A stretch of DNA of 64,000 nucleotides from positions 1 through 64,000 of IMG/VR virus record IMGVR_UViG_3300035670_008749; one strand, given 5' to 3'. The position numbers were made by a program, and so were the translations under genes. Shown here in pieces: positions 9,601-17,271 of this stretch. Below the pieces are notes generated by a model that was not told the origin of the DNA, ran no database searches, and saw only the letters and a list, made by a program, of their open reading frames with translations. Positions within the stretch are counted from its first letter, which is position 1. Each line of letters starts with the position of its first letter. This DNA comes from a virus.

Positions 9601-10543
9601 GCTAGTAGAAGGGGAAAGGAGCTTAACAAATGCAATAAACTATTTACAGCATTCTGAAATGTTTATAGGTATTGGATCTGGACTAAGCTGGCTTTCATGG
9701 TCTGCTGGTATACCAACAGTGATTATTTCAGGATTCAGTAATCCTATTACAGAACCTCTAGATGACAAGATAATAAGAATATTTAATGATCAAACATGTA
9801 ACAGCTGTTTTAACAGATATAGATTAGATGCAGGTGATTGGAATTGGTGTCCAGACCACAAAGGAACAGAAAGACAATTCGAATGTACTAAATCTATTAC
9901 AGGTTCTTCTGTAATAAAAGAAATATCTAAATTTCTAAATTTTAAAACACATCAAAAATCAGTAGGGACTATAATCGATGAATCATACTCTCTAGGAATG
10001 ATACAAAATCTAAGTGAGATAACGCAAGCAGCAGAGTTTTTTAAACAGATGAATGTTAAAAATTTCATGGAAATAGGAACAGATCAAGGGGGAACTTTTG
10101 CAATATGGAGCAAGCTATCAGAAGATGGTATAAGAATATCAGTTGATATGCCACACGGTACTTATGGAGTGAGCAGCTATGATGTGAATAAAAGAGATGA
10201 ATATCTTAGATCATTAGGTAGTAACGTAACCATGATACATGGAGATTCACACTCGGAAGAAATAAAAAATAGAATTTCATCTATGTTAAAAGAGGGGGAA
10301 TTAGATTTCCTTTTTATAGACGGAGATCACACATATGAAGGAGTTAAAAAAGATTACGAAGACTATAAGAAGTATGTTAAAGAAGGAGGATGGATAGGAT
10401 TTCATGACATAAAAGACACGGAGTTTCATAGGAACGCAAACTGTAGAGTTGATCTTTTATGGAATGAATTAGGAGGAGAAAAAATAGAATTTGTAGACAA
10501 TTCATCGCAGTATGGAGGAATAGGATTTATTAAAAAACAATAA
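6638..10543 (+). CDS. Giant GT4 - TibC-like heptosyltransferase - methyltransferase fusion
   Basis: This 1301-residue protein shows at least three enzymatic modules. Residues 1-~390 form a GT-B glycosyltransferase of GT4 type: 'FFGRWDYRKS', then 'ARSEGWNIPLIEAMAAGTP' near 275. Residues ~390-810 are a less clear connecting region, including beta-rich sequence. Residues ~811-1100 resemble GT9-like bacterial autotransporter heptosyltransferases (TibC/Aah): 'ISFESSSLGDTLAWVPY', a helical region with 'GIGSGLSWLSWSAGIPTVIISGF', then a four-Cys motif (C1054, C1057, C1071, C1083; 'GDWNWCPDHKGT' and 'FECTKSIT') like the TibC metal finger. Residues ~1110-1301 are a Methyltransf_24-type class I SAM methyltransferase ('FMEIGTDQGGT', 'FLFIDGDHTYEGVKKD'). 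TibC-type enzymes O-glycosylate Ser in repetitive beta adhesins, so the upstream Ser/Thr-rich fibres are candidate substrates. Domain calls are from motifs; donor and acceptor are inferred. Confidence 0.8.
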   Translation: MIKVRAHTCYLGHSGYSAHSRSFFRELSKHVDLRIRNYTWDSNPDYINETDLEIIDRITLRDPDGKDSDYPISHSFPNLNWKNVNSEFTPDVDIVLMDMDHFYFYEEYNSKIKIAYTVWESTEIPNHFFKQLLKFDYLWVATEWHKEVIVNQGYPEFRVFVVNEGVSNEFFNEDGFAVPEDYNDNRFKFIFFGRWDYRKSVPEIIDSFLKAFPNNEPVDLIISADNPYAVDGMNSTEERMNHYGFNDERIKIKHFLTREQYVNYIKSGHVLITCARSEGWNIPLIEAMAAGTPVIYSDWGAQLEFAGGKGSPVKIRTELPASLGADLGFAGNTPGLYAEPDYEDLIEVLKDCFNNYQEKKESAVKQSVEIKQKYNWEKIGENGYFTLLKVLPRKIESTPKGEAAVVLSHCETRDKLLCLTRCLINLKSQGYFVILSSHISVPDYILDMCDYFVCETDNPIVEKKEYHALSRTTPVHWFNYPGEYQLSYPFDFNHGFAALRLIQNGVNVAIQNGFNKTHFINYDYIIEDESTIPSHSEALDSFSVVSYLWNAYKSINSGFFSAISQDLYKAIESTRKKADYFRFDEVVILEDFLFRCIEESSLSINIRDPKDEKKKNIFNSFMVKTYPYIKTNKGGYAHIYLGKETSTGEHFVCVSGTQEEEIKAEIIYNGESVEVKAPFHPMKFFTIPDEMMNNGFEVYVPEYDIKYEYSKDSKYADINIHNKDLIFNLYEREPKFNIHFIDGPFVEIKNTPGGVFLVQFIDSDTNTIKYETVLQNNHWARSSFKYYINWLIKLTNLKTNKVYEYRQDLTGKRILISFESSSLGDTLAWVPYADELRKKYNADVYVSTFKNSLFSGQYPEVKFIQPGTPVDNLYALYRIGWFYDGDRFNSSLNPSDFKNEPLQKTASDILGIEYSPIPAKLNLPDLPKPLQEPYVCIAIHSTAQAKYWNNPTGWQEVTDWLISNGYKVVMLSLEEDGYMGNYYPKGITLVEGERSLTNAINYLQHSEMFIGIGSGLSWLSWSAGIPTVIISGFSNPITEPLDDKIIRIFNDQTCNSCFNRYRLDAGDWNWCPDHKGTERQFECTKSITGSSVIKEISKFLNFKTHQKSVGTIIDESYSLGMIQNLSEITQAAEFFKQMNVKNFMEIGTDQGGTFAIWSKLSEDGIRISVDMPHGTYGVSSYDVNKRDEYLRSLGSNVTMIHGDSHSEEIKNRISSMLKEGELDFLFIDGDHTYEGVKKDYEDYKKYVKEGGWIGFHDIKDTEFHRNANCRVDLLWNELGGEKIEFVDNSSQYGGIGFIKKQ

Positions 10544-10544
10544 T

Positions 10545-11174
10545 ATGGCAAACGGGATATACAAGATAACGGAAGATTTTGAGAAAGCATTAGGAGATTA
10601 TACAGGAGCTCCTTATGTGGTAACAGTTGATAATCAGAGCAATGCTCTTTTTCTCGCTCTAATGTATGAAAAAGTATCAGGTATGGAAATCACTATTCCT
10701 GCTAGAACTTACCCGTCAGTACCTTGTGAAATTATCCATGCTGGTGCTAGGGTTAAATTTAAAGATGTTAAAGGTAAAACTTTAAAAGGTGCTTACCAAT
10801 TAGAGCCAACAAATGTTTGGGATTCTGCTTTAAAATTTACAGCTGATATGTATATCCCAGGAACTCATATGTGTGTATCTTTTACTGGACCGTATAAGCA
10901 CTTTAAGTTGAGCAAGGGTGGAGCTATTCTAACAGATAGCTTGGATGCTTATCATTGGTTTAAGAGAGCGAGATATTCTGGAAGAAGAGAATGTTCTTAC
11001 CATGACGATCACTTTGATATGTTAGGATGGAACTTCTATATGATGCCAGAATTAGCTGCTCGTGGTCTTTTACTTATGAATCAATTTTACAATACTGACG
11101 GTACTAAGAAAGTAAACCAAGATCTGGAACTTCCTTATCCTGATCTATCTAAATTTAAAATATACAAACAATGA
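10545..11174 (+). CDS. DegT/DnrJ/EryC1-type sugar aminotransferase, C-terminally short
   Basis: This 209-residue protein matches the large PLP domain of DegT/DnrJ/EryC1/StrS sugar aminotransferases: 'VTVDNQSNALFLAL' (phosphate-binding turn), 'ITIPARTYPSVPCEIIHAGA', 'SFTGPYKHFKLSKGGAILTD' (Schiff-base Lys region) and 'LGWNFYMMPELAARGLLLM'. Usual members have 360-400 residues; this one stops where the C-terminal small domain should begin. The frame has a normal stop and tight coupling to the next gene, so it is a short form rather than an obvious frameshift. It may transaminate a keto-sugar nucleotide; the Gmd product made by 48096-49118 is one candidate. Whether it is active without the small domain is uncertain. 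Confidence 0.65.
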   Translation: MANGIYKITEDFEKALGDYTGAPYVVTVDNQSNALFLALMYEKVSGMEITIPARTYPSVPCEIIHAGARVKFKDVKGKTLKGAYQLEPTNVWDSALKFTADMYIPGTHMCVSFTGPYKHFKLSKGGAILTDSLDAYHWFKRARYSGRRECSYHDDHFDMLGWNFYMMPELAARGLLLMNQFYNTDGTKKVNQDLELPYPDLSKFKIYKQ

Positions 11175-11803
11175 TAATACCGACAAGAGAATCTTTAAGA
11201 ATTGTAAGAGATATAGCTGAAAATATGGAAGGTAATACCTTTCACCATCATTTTCATATTCTATATGATTTAAGAAGCCAAATAGAAAAAGATCACGTTA
11301 AATATTTAGAGATAGGTACACATTCGGGTGCTTCTGCTTGTCTAATGTTATTACATCCCAAAAAAACTGACGTCTTTGCAGTTGATTTATTAGAAAGTCC
11401 AATGCACTATGCAGTTTTAATAAACACTGCCAGATTTAAAATGCCAGAAAATTCTTTTGAATATTTTACAGGTAATTCAAGAGAAAGTAAATTTGTAGAT
11501 AAGATTACAAAAGAAGTAGGAAACATTGACATTCTTTTTATAGATGGTGATCATAGGAGAGAGGCAGTCATAGATGATTTTTTAAATTATAAGGATCTAC
11601 TAAACCCCGGAGGTTTTATTATATTTGACGACTACAACGACTATGAATACAATCCCATAGTTAAACATGGCGTTGATTATATAGTAAACGAATTACTTTT
11701 TGATGAATACGAAGTTTGGGGATTCTGTTACAATAAAGTAGGAGCTCATCCAGTAGAGATGATCTATAACAACGAATTTGTTATCAGAAAAAAAATTAAA
11801 TGA
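11171..11803 (+). CDS. Class I SAM methyltransferase (Methyltransf_24 type)
   Basis: A 210-residue protein whose ATG overlaps the upstream stop by four bases. SAM-binding motif I is 'YLEIGTHSGASA' (residues ~45-56), followed by 'VFAVDLLESP' and 'IDILFIDGDHRREAVIDDF' (motif IV-like), then 'LNPGGFIIFDDYNDYE'. This pattern is shared with the C-terminal domain of the giant fusion upstream and with 51163-51783. Members of the group often methylate sugars or modify surface polysaccharide precursors. The acceptor cannot be told from sequence. Translational coupling on both sides places it in the glycan block. Confidence 0.75.
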   Translation: MIIPTRESLRIVRDIAENMEGNTFHHHFHILYDLRSQIEKDHVKYLEIGTHSGASACLMLLHPKKTDVFAVDLLESPMHYAVLINTARFKMPENSFEYFTGNSRESKFVDKITKEVGNIDILFIDGDHRREAVIDDFLNYKDLLNPGGFIIFDDYNDYEYNPIVKHGVDYIVNELLFDEYEVWGFCYNKVGAHPVEMIYNNEFVIRKKIK

Positions 11804-12378
11804 GGAAAGCTTTATTTGGATTTGGTGGACATGCTAAGGAAGTATATACACAGATAGGAGGAGATATAACATTTTTCGTTGATGATAATTACGCCAACGA
11901 AAAGACTCTACCTATATCTTCTTTTGATCCCGAAGAATTCCAAATAATGATATGTGTGGCTAATTCTTTTGAAAGAGAAAGAATAGCTAAAAGATTACCT
12001 AGCAAAACTAAATACTTTTCATTTATCCATCCTACATGCTTAGTCATGGACAATAATATAGAAATAGGGGAAGGATCTTTTATTGGAGCTTATTCAATAT
12101 TAACTACAAATATTAGATTAGGTAAGCACACATTAATTAATAGAGGAAATCATATAGGGCACGACACAATAGCAGGGGATTTTTTAAGTATGATGCCTGG
12201 ATCTATAATATCTGGAAATGTTACTATTGGGGATAGAGTGTATCTAGGGACTAATTCTTCTATTATAGAAAAAATTAAAGTGTGTGACGATGTTATACTA
12301 GGAGCTAATAGTGCCACAGTAAAAAATATAGATGTCCCTGGAACATATGTTGGTGTTCCCTCTAAAAAGATTAAATAA
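11800..12378 (+). CDS. NeuD/PglD-like sugar acetyltransferase
   Basis: The 192-residue protein starts with a short Rossmann-like half ('KALFGFGGHAKEVYTQIGG', residues 3-21), typical of NeuD/PglD/PerB proteins. It continues with left-handed beta-helix hexapeptide repeats (from about residue 75 to the end: 'IGEGSFIGAYS', 'GNHIGHDTIAGD', 'GNVTIGDRVYLGTNSSI', 'VPGTYVGVPSKKIK'). The catalytic His is probably the one in 'GHD'. This family N- or O-acetylates sugars, often after a DegT aminotransferase, and one lies two genes upstream. With GDP-mannose dehydratase elsewhere in the window, an N-acetylated perosamine-type product is possible but unproven. Confidence 0.8.
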   Translation: MRKALFGFGGHAKEVYTQIGGDITFFVDDNYANEKTLPISSFDPEEFQIMICVANSFERERIAKRLPSKTKYFSFIHPTCLVMDNNIEIGEGSFIGAYSILTTNIRLGKHTLINRGNHIGHDTIAGDFLSMMPGSIISGNVTIGDRVYLGTNSSIIEKIKVCDDVILGANSATVKNIDVPGTYVGVPSKKIK

Positions 12379-12382
12379 ATTT

Positions 12383-13342
12383 ATGGTACTTCACGACGAC
12401 GGACAAAGATTAAATTTTTTAGTTGGTGTTCATGTTTCTTACCGAGAGGCATTAACTGGAGGTATAGTTGCTATGCACATGTTAGCATATAAACTTGCTG
12501 AGAGAGGTCACAATGTTTATGTTTTTACAGATCCAGAATTTCCACACGAGAACATTAAAAAAATACAATCATATCCTTCAGAATATGTTGATGGAGTGCC
12601 CACTGTTTTTCATTGGGAAAATATACAATTCCCGATTAGGAACACTATCTCAATATATCCCCAGATAACCAGAGGAAATCCTTACAGAACTAAACATGTT
12701 TGTAGATGGATTTTGTATCACACAGAACTTCCTATTGAGGATGACTATGAATGTGATGATGCCTATTTTAATTTTGGAAATTTTAAAACTTTTAGAAATA
12801 TAGGAGATGATAAAAAGCTTACGGTTTTTGATTATAGATTTAAAGACCTATATGTAACTAATAAGGGTAAAAGAAAAGGGTTTTGTCATATATTTCATAA
12901 AAACACCCCAGAAGGGGCAAATGATTTTGTTTCTAAATTTAATTCAACAGATCTTGGAGCATGGAAAACTTCAGGATGCTATGATTATTTAAGGGAAAAG
13001 TTTAACGAGCATGAGTATTTTCTTACATACGACCAAAAAAGCTTTTTGACTCTAGCAGCTATTTTATGTGGATGTAAAGCAATTGTACTTAGAGATAATA
13101 TCATAAAAGAGGAATGGAGCAATGCCTTTACTGAATCCCTCTCATATAATTTAAAAATGACCCCCACCGAATACAGATTAAATAATCCTATTCAAATGTT
13201 CGGTGTTGCTTATGGAATAGATGACATATCCTGGGCAAATAAAACTATAGATTTAGCAAGAAACCATCTCGAAGAGCTACAAAAGATGGACGACAAAACC
13301 GTTGATTCGTTCATAGAATTTTGGTTAAGAAGAACAGAATAA
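12383..13342 (+). CDS. Putative GT-B glycosyltransferase
   Basis: The chosen ATG at 12383 follows the upstream stop by four bases; an in-frame ATG at 12332 would overlap the acetyltransferase. The N-terminus ('FLVGVHVSYREALTGGIVAMHMLAYKLAERGHNVYVFTD') is typical of a GT-B Rossmann start with a Gly-Gly loop. Later 'FLTYDQKSFLTLAAILCGCKAIVLRD' resembles the C-terminal donor-binding helix found in divergent GT-B enzymes. No recognised donor motif is present. It closes the first glycan block and is followed by ~100 bases of non-coding sequence. Confidence 0.6.
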   Translation: MVLHDDGQRLNFLVGVHVSYREALTGGIVAMHMLAYKLAERGHNVYVFTDPEFPHENIKKIQSYPSEYVDGVPTVFHWENIQFPIRNTISIYPQITRGNPYRTKHVCRWILYHTELPIEDDYECDDAYFNFGNFKTFRNIGDDKKLTVFDYRFKDLYVTNKGKRKGFCHIFHKNTPEGANDFVSKFNSTDLGAWKTSGCYDYLREKFNEHEYFLTYDQKSFLTLAAILCGCKAIVLRDNIIKEEWSNAFTESLSYNLKMTPTEYRLNNPIQMFGVAYGIDDISWANKTIDLARNHLEELQKMDDKTVDSFIEFWLRRTE

Positions 13343-13384
13343 CATTTTAATTTAGGGATTTTAATTTATATCTCGTCCAGCGGG

Positions 13385-13392
13385 GATATATA
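13385..13392 (+). promoter_or_regulatory. GATATATA box (candidate late promoter)
   Basis: The octamer sits in the short gap after the first glycan block, about 48 bases before the next likely start. It matches boxes found in front of many other genes in this window. Confidence 0.4.
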
Positions 13393-13439
13393 ATAGTGAG
13401 GAAAAGATTAACCTAAAGGTGGAAACACTTTCTTGATGT

Positions 13440-14006
13440 TTGAGTAAAATTAATAAAGGGCAAATGGTGATATCAGAAAAAAATAAGTTGTTGATAAATA
13501 GGGTGATAAACACCATCGATTGGCCTCTAATCCATAAATTTTATAAATTAGTGGGAAGGACAATAGGAAACGAAACCACACAAATCCCCGGAATAAAAAA
13601 GCTAGACAAAAAAGTAAAGCTAACAGATGAACATATAAAAGACGAGGTTTTACACGTTATAAATCACGTCGTTGAAAATGACATATCCCAATATATGTAT
13701 GGTCCATGGAATGTGATCTGGGTAAACGGAGAATGGGAAATGGAAATACCAGAGACTGACGAAAACGGGAAAGAAATAGAAAACGGAGAGAGTACTTTTA
13801 TTCCTATAATGGAGTCAATGTTGGAAGTATATTTTTCTCCTATGGTTGTAGTTTCAAAAGAAACTGTTTTTACTGAGGAAGAAATGGAGGAAAAGCCAGA
13901 AACGGTTGATCTACAAAAACAATTAGAAAAAGCTCTAAGCGATGAAAATTATGAACTAGCTTCAAAACTTAGAGATCTAATTGAGGTATATAAGAAACAG
14001 AAATGA
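13440..14006 (+). CDS. Hypothetical protein with C-terminal UVR-like motif
   Basis: The frame can start at TTG 13440 (188 aa) or ATG 13464 (180 aa). An 'aaaggtgg' lies about 20 bases before the TTG; no start is clearly better. Most of the protein is unrecognised, with a Trp-rich 'YGPWNVIWVNGEWEMEIPE' stretch in the middle. The last ~35 residues ('LQKQLEKALSDENYELASK' then 'LRDLIE') match the UVR motif of UvrB, UvrC and McsA, a helical hairpin for protein-protein contact. It overlaps the next gene by four bases. DNA-repair genes follow within 2 kb, so a link to repair is possible but weak. Confidence 0.65.
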   Translation: MSKINKGQMVISEKNKLLINRVINTIDWPLIHKFYKLVGRTIGNETTQIPGIKKLDKKVKLTDEHIKDEVLHVINHVVENDISQYMYGPWNVIWVNGEWEMEIPETDENGKEIENGESTFIPIMESMLEVYFSPMVVVSKETVFTEEEMEEKPETVDLQKQLEKALSDENYELASKLRDLIEVYKKQK

Positions 14007-14875
14007 AAAGAAGAATCAAGCTAATAAACGAACAATTTGCACAATCTATAAATGGTGATGGGTTTAATAGTTCCAACGGAGTATTTAAAGTCAACTACAA
14101 GGCTTACTCCGATCTTTCCATTGCGGTTGGAAGAGATGCAGATCCTAGTTTATTAGTCAAGGATTCTGTTTTTCAAGTTGGTGACATAGTAGAAGGTAAA
14201 GCAAAAGGAACAAATAAAAAGATAAAAGGCGAAGTCATAGAAACGTTTAAAGCTACTGATGGTAAGTCCTATATCATAAAAATACAGTCATTAAAAAATA
14301 AAAAAAATTACACACTAATCCCAGGATCTATTGAATTTTGTGAGGATAGAGGTAATTCAAAAAATGTTATGGGAATGGGAATAGATTCCAGGGAAAAAAA
14401 CGCACAAAATCTTAAATATAACGGGGGAAACATTATTTGGGGATCTTTAGAAAATAAAGCCCTAGATCATCCATATTTGGATGTTGAAGGTGATCCAGTA
14501 GAAGGACCGATGGGAACTGGCTGGAAAATTCAATTCTCCGACAATTTACCGGAGGAGGATCTTGTGTTTAATTGTTTTATACCAGCTCCAGAAAAAAATA
14601 CTATACATTTTTCTAGGTCATCCACCAATAGTGCATTTAAGGACATTTTAAAAGCAGCAGAGGCATTCTGTTATTTCTGTTATCATCCTGAACTTTCAGA
14701 AGAAACCCTAGATTTAAAAACTCTACTTTCCATTTTATTTTTAGAATTAAAAAACGAAATGGAACCAAAAAAACATGTTATACAGCATTTCCCTTCGATT
14801 TGTAATAAGTCATACGGAGAATCCAAAGACGAAAATATAGAAAAAGCAAGAGAAATCATAAACCGATTTTTGTAA
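14003..14875 (+). CDS. Hypothetical protein
   Basis: A 290-residue protein whose ATG overlaps the previous stop. It starts 'MKRRIKLINEQFAQS', which loosely resembles the hydrophobic-x-Glu propeptide motif of the head proteins in this window. Residues ~50-105 look like an SH3/KOW-like small beta barrel ('FQVGDIVEGKAKGTNKK' then 'GEVIETFKATDGKSYIIKIQSL'). The rest contains a Gly-rich 'EGPMGTGWKIQFSDN' and a helical C-terminus. I do not recognise the family. Confidence 0.6.
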   Translation: MKRRIKLINEQFAQSINGDGFNSSNGVFKVNYKAYSDLSIAVGRDADPSLLVKDSVFQVGDIVEGKAKGTNKKIKGEVIETFKATDGKSYIIKIQSLKNKKNYTLIPGSIEFCEDRGNSKNVMGMGIDSREKNAQNLKYNGGNIIWGSLENKALDHPYLDVEGDPVEGPMGTGWKIQFSDNLPEEDLVFNCFIPAPEKNTIHFSRSSTNSAFKDILKAAEAFCYFCYHPELSEETLDLKTLLSILFLELKNEMEPKKHVIQHFPSICNKSYGESKDENIEKAREIINRFL

Positions 14876-15660
14876 TGTCCATAGAGAGAAAGAGAAATCT
14901 TTTAAGAGTAACAAGGGAAAGATTTGTTAATGGTATAAAGCCGCCGGCTCCTCCGCCAAATCATATGACTACCCCAAGTGTAGAAAAAAAAGAAATTATC
15001 CATAATAAATCGGAAAGGATAAAGACATCTATAAAATCATCCTATCTAGGAAATTCACTCTATCCTAATTACATAAATAAATTTAACGGGGAGACATTTA
15101 TTGTAGCAGGATGTGGTTCATCTATTAATATCTATAAGGACTTTAGTAAATATTATGTAATAGGGGTTAATGATATAGAGAGAATATTAACTCCAGATTT
15201 TTTAGTGGTAGTAAACGACCATAGAACTTTTATGAGAGGAAGATGGGAATATGTAAGGGATTCTTTAAGTCCTGTCATATTTACACACCTTGATAATCCC
15301 GGACCTATAAATAGAGCTAGCCATCTATCTAGAATAAAAATAGGATCTAGGAACACCCCGAATTTAGATAATCTAACAGCTGTAGATTACACAATGAATT
15401 CACCTTACATGGCAATCATAATAGCATACCAATTAGGAGCTAAAAAGATAGGAATGGTAGGAGTAGATTTTACACAAGATCATTTCTTTGCAAATACAGG
15501 ATCACACAAACTATCTAAGCACGTTAAAAATATTGATCAGGAATATCTTGTTCTAAGGAATCTTTTAGAAGCTAAGGGAGTAAAAGTTGCAAATCTTTCC
15601 CCTATAAGTTTATTGTCTTCCTGGCCAAAAATGGATCTAGATCAGTTTGATTCTCTTTAA
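14875..15660 (+). CDS. DUF115 / GT42-like putative sugar transferase
   Basis: A 261-residue protein whose ATG overlaps the last base of the preceding stop. After a basic, Pro-rich N-terminus (~60 residues), 'TFIVAGCGSSINIYKDF' and 'VIGVNDIERILTPDFLVVVND' resemble the nucleotide-binding start of DUF115 proteins and of GT42 (Cst-type) transferases. 'SPYMAIIIAYQLGAKKIGMVG' followed by 'VDF' matches the second conserved block. Such proteins transfer or handle activated sugars in bacteria and are common in large phages. Substrate unknown. Its C-terminus has 'LEAKGVKVANLSPIS', also typical of the family. Confidence 0.55.
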   Translation: MSIERKRNLLRVTRERFVNGIKPPAPPPNHMTTPSVEKKEIIHNKSERIKTSIKSSYLGNSLYPNYINKFNGETFIVAGCGSSINIYKDFSKYYVIGVNDIERILTPDFLVVVNDHRTFMRGRWEYVRDSLSPVIFTHLDNPGPINRASHLSRIKIGSRNTPNLDNLTAVDYTMNSPYMAIIIAYQLGAKKIGMVGVDFTQDHFFANTGSHKLSKHVKNIDQEYLVLRNLLEAKGVKVANLSPISLLSSWPKMDLDQFDSL

Positions 15661-15692
15661 GAAACTTATTTCTTTTTTTCAATAAAAAATAT

Positions 15693-16445
15693 ATGGACAC
15701 AATAAGAAATGGATTCATTATAAGGATTCCTGAGGGGAATTACAAGGGATCATCACTTGCTAGAATTATATGTGACAGAATAAAAAGTTACTTAAGCTTA
15801 GGATATAAGTTATTTATAGTAGAGCTTTCTGAGAAGGATATAGAATTTTCCACTGAAGTTACTGAACCGGAGAAGGAGAGATTTTTTTATTATCTAGACG
15901 ATCTTAATATAAGAATCGCTTTTTATATAAAGAGTAAGTATCATGTAGTATCGACCGATCCTGATTCAAGAAAAAAAGCTAAGAACGAAATTATTAAGAT
16001 CGGCAGGTTTATAGAAGAGATAGACGCGGGAAGATTTGATATACCACTAATATGTCACATTGGAGGAGCTAATGGAAACAGAAGAAAAAGTATGGGGGAT
16101 TTTTGTAAATTCTTTGATACTCTTCCTTGGAGAATACAGAAACAAATAGCACTAATCAATGATGATAAGCCTAGTCTTTTTTCTGTTAAGGACTTATTGT
16201 CTGTTACTTATGTAGAGAAAAAAATACCTATCATATTTAGAACAGGATCTCATAGAACTAATCAAGGGGGTTTAACATATAAGGAAAGTCTTTTTTTAGC
16301 TGCTTCAACTTGGGCTGAAAGATCGAATCCTATAATGTTTTATTGTCCTTCTAGCAAAGAAGAAACTATAACGGTAAACGATCTTAATCCGTACAATTTA
16401 ATTATAGATGTGGCTTTTGATAACAATTTACCAGAACCTAACTAG
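15693..16445 (+). CDS. UvdE-like (UV-damage endonuclease fold) protein, metal ligands altered
   Basis: The 250-residue protein resembles the second half of UvdE/UvsE TIM-barrel endonucleases. 'LICHIGGANGNRRKSM' corresponds to the conserved His-x-Gly-Gly element, followed by an 'LPWRIQKQIALINDDK' segment like the family's Leu-Pro ... Glu-Asn-Asp-Asp block, then 'DLLSVTYVEKKIPIIFR'. In active enzymes the Glu before Asn-Asp-Asp and the Asp after the Pro-Ile/Val-Phe strand bind metal; here they read Ile and Arg. The protein may therefore be inactive as a nuclease or act differently. The next gene is an Fpg/Nei glycosylase, which supports a DNA-repair context. Total length is shorter than typical UvdE (about 300). 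Confidence 0.55.
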   Translation: MDTIRNGFIIRIPEGNYKGSSLARIICDRIKSYLSLGYKLFIVELSEKDIEFSTEVTEPEKERFFYYLDDLNIRIAFYIKSKYHVVSTDPDSRKKAKNEIIKIGRFIEEIDAGRFDIPLICHIGGANGNRRKSMGDFCKFFDTLPWRIQKQIALINDDKPSLFSVKDLLSVTYVEKKIPIIFRTGSHRTNQGGLTYKESLFLAASTWAERSNPIMFYCPSSKEETITVNDLNPYNLIIDVAFDNNLPEPN

Positions 16446-16465
16446 AAAATTCTTACATTTGCTAT

Positions 16466-17266
16466 ATGCCAGAACTAGCAGAAATAAAAATAATGAGTGA
16501 CCACATTAATAATAAATGTGGGGATAAAGAATTTTTTCTCTTAGAAAAAAATCCAGCTCACAAGTCAAAAACGGATCTTTCCCCTATTCACGAAATAATT
16601 TCATCAGGGTGTAATATTTTCAGCGAAGCCAGAGGAAAAGAATTAAGAATGGATTTTAAAAATAAGGAAAACAAGATTTCTTTATTTTTTATGATGGGTA
16701 TGTCCGGTAATTTTAAATTTGGAAATTCTCAACAAGAACCAAAGCACACTCATTTAAAATTTCGTACAAGAGAAGGAGAATACCTTTATATGTATGATCT
16801 AAGGAGATTTGCTAGATGGAAAGTGGGAACTCAATGGAACACAGAAAGAGGTCCTTGCCCGGTAAATGAATTTGTGGAATTTAGAAAAAATTTACACGAA
16901 TCCCTAGATAGAAAATGCTTTCAAAAGCCTATCTATGAAGTATTAATGAATCAGGAATACTTTAACGGAATAGGAAATTATTTAAGAGCAGAAATACTTG
17001 GTAGGATAGATTCAGATCCCACAGTAAGCGGAAAAGAATTTATTACTAAGAATCCGGAAGTAGTTGATTTATGTAAACGTATACCACAAGAAGCTTACAT
17101 ATTGGGAGGAGGAAGATTAAAGGATTGGTATAATAATGAAAAAATAAATCAAGAAGATTTAGATTTTAAATCTTGGATGCGTTTTTATGGAAACATAGAA
17201 ACGTGTATGCCTTTTAAAGACTCAAACGGAAGAACTTTTTGGATTGATAAAAAATGGGTTCAGTAA
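16466..17266 (+). CDS. Fpg/Nei-family DNA glycosylase
   Basis: A 266-residue base-excision repair enzyme. It begins 'MPELAEIK', giving the catalytic Pro2 and Glu3 of the family (after Met removal). K58 in 'ARGKEL' matches the conserved Lys of the N-terminal domain. The helix-two-turn-helix is clear ('YFNGIGNYLRAEILG', residues ~169-183). The C-terminal finger is zincless: it keeps the 'GRTFWIDKKWVQ' hairpin with its Arg but has only one Cys instead of four, as in NEIL1-type proteins. It would remove oxidised bases from DNA. The adjacent UvdE-like gene and exonuclease suggest a small repair set. Confidence 0.85.
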   Translation: MPELAEIKIMSDHINNKCGDKEFFLLEKNPAHKSKTDLSPIHEIISSGCNIFSEARGKELRMDFKNKENKISLFFMMGMSGNFKFGNSQQEPKHTHLKFRTREGEYLYMYDLRRFARWKVGTQWNTERGPCPVNEFVEFRKNLHESLDRKCFQKPIYEVLMNQEYFNGIGNYLRAEILGRIDSDPTVSGKEFITKNPEVVDLCKRIPQEAYILGGGRLKDWYNNEKINQEDLDFKSWMRFYGNIETCMPFKDSNGRTFWIDKKWVQ

Positions 17267-17271
17267 ATATA

